Shown here: positions 60,723 through 64,000 of the stretch, piece by piece
Numbering within the stretch: the stretch's first letter is position 1
Layout: every line of letters starts with the position of its first letter
Origin: Paramecium pentaurelia
Taxonomy: Eukaryota > Ciliophora > Oligohymenophorea > Peniculida > Parameciidae
Length of the DNA stretch: 64,000 nt
Direction: 5' to 3'
Assembly (NCBI GenBank): GCA_905183005.1
Contig: CAJJDO010000064.1
Coordinates: 383,626-447,625 of the forward strand
Program-made: the position numbers and the translations under genes
The notes under the pieces: generated by a model
Databases searched by the model: none
Told to the model about the DNA's origin: nothing
The model's input: the letters and a program-made list of their open reading frames with translations, nothing else

Positions 60723-61664
60723 TCATTAATACTTATCTTAATAAGAATATGTCACTATTCCACATGTATTTCCAGATTTTATACGAATAAATCCATTTTC
60801 ACCCCAACCTAAACCCCATGAATTCTTAACTATCCAATTTCCAGTCTCTTCATATCCAACCACAACAGCATAATGATTCAATGTTATACCACAATTTGAA
60901 AAGATACCAGAAGAATAAAATTACCAATTCTAAGCATCCAAACCAGCTGAAACTGGATGACTATTTAAAGCTTATTTCATATTATATTCTCCTACTGCTG
61001 ATGAATATCTTACTGCATGATAAGTACCATTTAATCTCTTACAAGTTTAATTATATCCAATGTATGGATACTCACTTTCAGTTGCAACACCATTAGCTAT
61101 AGCAAATTTATATCCATTAATATTAGAACCATCAGTACATCCTCTTGACAATTAATCACAATCAATAATATGCTATTCAGATAAAGATACATTCTTCTTC
61201 TAATAAATCTTCTAATAAACTTCCATTGTACCTGTTACAGAAAATGCCCATCCTGAATTACATTATCCTTAATTCTTAACAACAGTGTAATTTCTATAAT
61301 CAATGGATGCTTTCAATGTTGAATTTCTTAATTAAATAATTTCTGGTTAATCTCTGACGTAATTCTCTTTCTTGAAGTTTATTAAATACAATGATTCAAA
61401 CTATTCTTGAGTTAAATGCATAAATTAATTTATTCCCATTCTATAAGTCTGACTTTAATCAGAATTGTGTTGATCTATTTTCTATAAATTTGTTTTAAAA
61501 ATTTAAAATCTGTATTAATTCTCTCCATCAAGAAATTGTATTCCATGCTTTATTTTCCAATTCTCAAATTATTATTACAAGTTTGTAATATTATCTTGTG
61601 TATTATTATTGATATAAATCAACAAAACACTTGTTATCAACAAAATACTTAAATATTTTATCAT
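60723..61664 (-). CDS. papain-family (cathepsin L-like) protein, catalytic Cys replaced by Gly
   Basis: Intronless, 313 aa. Signal/anchor MIKYLSILLITSVLLIYI, then an I29-type propeptide (FENWKIKHG, MGINQFMHLTQEQFESLY) and the mature fold: VKNQGQCNSGWAFSVTGTME, SLSEQHIIDCDQLSRGC, the active-site His region LNHYAVVVGYEE and the Asn region NWIVKNSWGLGWGENGFIRI. The family motif QCGSCW reads QCNSGW (GGA codon), so the nucleophile is absent although His and Asn remain. It should be proteolytically inactive; an inhibitor, binding or structural role is possible. Confidence 0.9.
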
Positions 61665-62181
61665 TTTAATCTCCAAATTATATATTAAAAAAGAATATTA
61701 TTATTATAATATTAATTTAATAATTTATATATAAGAATATATTAATGTATTAGAAAAAGGTATTTAAATAAAGTTTAATTAAATAAAACTTAAATTATTA
61801 AATATTATTGTGAAATATCAATATCTCTAAATTATTATACAACAGATTATCTCACTATATTATACTTTCCAAATACTTTGAGTATGTATTATACAATTTA
61901 TATAATATTCAACCACTCACTGATTGAAATAGGAATGTTATATTATTTTGGACAATTTGAAATGTGATAAAATTTTCATATAATTATTGATTTAAGAGTG
62001 TATTTAAAAAATAAATATTTCTAAACAAAATAAATAAATTTTAGTCATAAACTTTTTAAGTTAATAAATATTTTAACAATCATATTATTAAAGTGTATAT
62101 TATAGAACGAATAAGATATTCCATAAGTAAATAATGTAATTTAAGTGAAAAATAAAAAACAAAAATTAAATAATAATTCCT
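61665..62181. other. shared upstream region of two divergent papain-like genes
   Basis: About 517 bp of AT-rich DNA between divergent starts. No gene seen. TATATAAG-type stretches occur near 61730 and 61900 but in this composition they carry little weight as TATA boxes. Confidence 0.5.
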
Positions 62182-63111
62182 ATGAAATAATATCTTGCAA
62201 TAGCTTTAGTAACCTTGCTGATGACAGTTGGATATTACAATGTTTCTGAAGAAAATAAATCAGAGTTTGAACTTTGGACTACATAAAATAACAAATTGTA
62301 TACTGAATCCGAAAAAATGTACAGAATGGGAATATACTATTCCAACAAAAGAATGATTGAAGAACATAATCTAAGAGATGATGTTACTTATAAAATGGGG
62401 GAAAATCAATTTATGGCTCTTACTCATGAAGAATTTGTTGACCTGTATTTATAAAAAAATCTTAATATTCCTATGGATAAAATTTAAGTTAATATTCCAG
62501 AAGTCTAACTGGAAGGATTAACTGCAGTTGATTGGAGAAATTACTCTTCAGTCAAAGATTAAGGTACATGCAATTCAGGTTATGCCTTTTCTGTCAGTAA
62601 TTCAATAGAAGCCTGGTATGGTATTATGAAATATTAAAAAATATATCCATCCACATAACAAATAGTTGACTGTGATTTTAACTCATCTGGATGTTATGGG
62701 GGTTATAATGGATATGCTATGGAGTATGCATTCAGAGTAGGATTATCTACTAACTAAACTTATCCATATGTTGATAGAGAATAGAATTGTAAATAAACAA
62801 GAAATGGTACTTATTTTATTTCTGGTTATTCATTTGTTGGAGGATCATAATAATAATTATAGTAATCCTTAAGTAAGTATCCAGTATCAGTTGGAATAAA
62901 TGCTGATAATTGGTAATTTTATAGTTCAGGAGTATTTTACAATTGTTCATCAAATGCTACCACTCATTATGCATTAGCAGTAGGATTTGACAATGAAAGT
63001 AATTGGATTGTTTAAAATTCATGGGGATCTGGATGGGGTGAAAAGGGACATATCAGATTATATTAATAAAACACATGTGGTATCTTAAATTATCCTTGGT
63101 AAATTTATTGA
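62182..63111 (+). CDS. papain-family protein, catalytic Cys replaced by Gly (paralogue)
   Basis: Intronless, 309 aa. Signal peptide MKQYLAIALVTLLMTVG, propeptide with MGENQFMALTHEEFVDLYL, then VDWRNYSSVKDQGTCNSGYA, QQIVDCDFNSSGCYGG, the His region THYALAVGFDNESNW and NSWGSGWGEKGHIRL. The nucleophile position is Gly again (TCNSGYAFS, GGT codon), as in the divergent neighbour, but codon, next residue (Tyr versus Trp) and most of the sequence differ, so the loss predates or was maintained after duplication. His and Asn of the triad are kept. Several N-glycosylation sequons (NYS, NQT, NGT, NCS) fit a secreted or lysosomal protein. Confidence 0.9.
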
Positions 63112-63425
63112 GAGATTAAAATATATATATATATATTTGGCTATCATTAATTAAGAATCTTTTTTATATATGTTTTTTAATATATATATTAAATAACATT
63201 TAGATATTTGGAATATAATTAAAAATTAAAGAGAAATTTAATAGAAGTTTATCATAATTCATTAACTTTTAAAGAATTCATTATTCCTTTTATTTTAGTG
63301 CTTTAATATCTAAATAACTTTAACTTTATTATTAAAAAATCTTTAATTATTAATTCAAATTTAGTGTTTATTATGAAAATATTTTAAATTCATAGAAATA
63401 ATTTATGATAAATTCTTAAAACTAA
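63112..63425. other. AT-rich convergent intergenic region
   Basis: About 310 bp with a TATATATATA run at its start. No coding frame or RNA recognised between the two converging genes. Confidence 0.6.
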
Positions 63426-64000
63426 TCAATATTCAAATCCTTTATTTAATCTAAGAGTACGGAAAGATCTCTCATGAGTAATATTCTGTTTTTTCTTGGG
63501 TAATTTAAATAAAGGAAGTGTTGTATAACTGGGTTTTTTAATAAACTTTTATAGTTAATAAGTATCAGCATCAGTTAGATCTTCTTCTTCATTATTGAGT
63601 TTCTCTTCTTCCTTTTTCTTTTTTTCTTATGTGAATGTTAATTTAACTCCTGTTTTTAAAGGGAATGCTTCAAAATTATATGGTTCATCATATTATGTTT
63701 TAACTTTTGTAGCAACCTTTAATTTAAATAAGGCTTATTGATTAATAATGTTTTCTTCAGCAATAGGTTCTGATTATTTTTGGTCAACTCTTCCTTATAA
63801 TTTACTTTTGACTGTATTGACAATTGGACTTAATTATTTAACTTATTCTCTTCTTCTCATAATACTACCATCAGAATCATACGTTTAATAATCTTTTAAT
63901 GGTTTTTTTGATAACAATAATTTAACTTAAATTTATTTTGCAGGATGAATGTATTCATTATATGGTAAATTTTGATCTCTAAGTTTAGCATTTCTTTTAT
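63426..64000 (-). CDS. 3' part of an unknown charged protein (5' end beyond window)
   Basis: An open frame from the window edge to TGA at 63426-63428, about 190 codons with no in-frame ATG near the edge, so the start lies past 64000. It reads NLPYNEYIHPAKQIQVKLLL, DYQTYDSDGSIMRRRE, QYDEPYNFEAFPLKTG, an acidic/Lys-rich stretch and ends RSFRTLRLNKGFEY. Charged and mostly unstructured in appearance. Not recognised. Confidence 0.65.

Noticed and set aside
1..64000. Bacterial interpretation (operons, Shine-Dalgarno sites, CRISPR, insertion sequences)
   Set aside because: Pervasive TAA/TAG inside conserved eukaryotic protein domains, spliceosomal introns and proteins such as kinesin, CSE1 and SNF5 exclude it.

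Overview
This is protein-coding nuclear DNA from a ciliate, most probably a Paramecium-like peniculine macronuclear scaffold. Long reading frames appear only when TAA and TAG are read as glutamine and TGA is the sole stop. The DNA is very AT-rich. Genes are intron-split by tiny introns (about 19-41 nt, starting GT, mostly GTA, and ending AG), intergenic gaps are short, and one gene (2018-3194) reads as a trichocyst matrix protein. Because of the code and the introns, nearly all standard-code ORFs here are fragments or antisense shadows; the models below were rebuilt by hand in the ciliate code and most total to whole codons after splicing. The 3' splice sites are TAG, AAG or occasionally CAG, looser than the GTA...TAG rule usual in P. 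tetraurelia, so the species is probably another one.

Layout. 1-12 kb: degenerate leader, a Q-rich protein, a trichocyst matrix protein, a 1539-aa PAS/tmcB-like membrane protein, and a Ser/Thr kinase carrying 35 tandem copies of an octapeptide. 12-22 kb: a cAMP-receptor-like 7TM protein, UNC119, a large unknown protein, TVP23, a TFIIA-large-subunit-like protein, a small unknown, a divergent Ras/Rab-like GTPase, two tandem WD40-like paralogues and a 5'-truncated NlpC/P60-like fragment. 22-32 kb: DHX15/Prp43 helicase, an unknown protein, a pseudokinase, a cyclic-nucleotide-binding channel-like protein and a mitochondrial-targeted PEP mutase. 32-38.5 kb: one very large gene joining a GBP/VLIG-type GTPase, a Cys/His-rich region and a VWA domain. 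It is interrupted by a single N flanked by two identical 1092-bp copies, almost certainly a scaffold-join artefact. 38.6-52 kb: TMEM258/OST5, coiled-coil proteins, CSE1/exportin-2, an HSPA12-like Hsp70 and transcription factor DP. 52-64 kb: a small ORF, kinesin-13 and SNF5 head to head with only 6 bp between start codons, a large P-loop NTPase with coiled coils, a divergent pair of papain-like proteins that both lack the catalytic cysteine, and the 3' part of one more gene.

There is no operon logic: neighbours are on either strand and functionally unrelated housekeeping, ciliary, secretory and signalling genes. I saw no tRNA, rRNA, telomeric repeat, transposon or CRISPR array. The most novel content is the repeat-bearing kinase, the GTPase-Cys-rich-VWA protein, the cysteine-less papain pair and the putative phosphonate-pathway PEP mutase.
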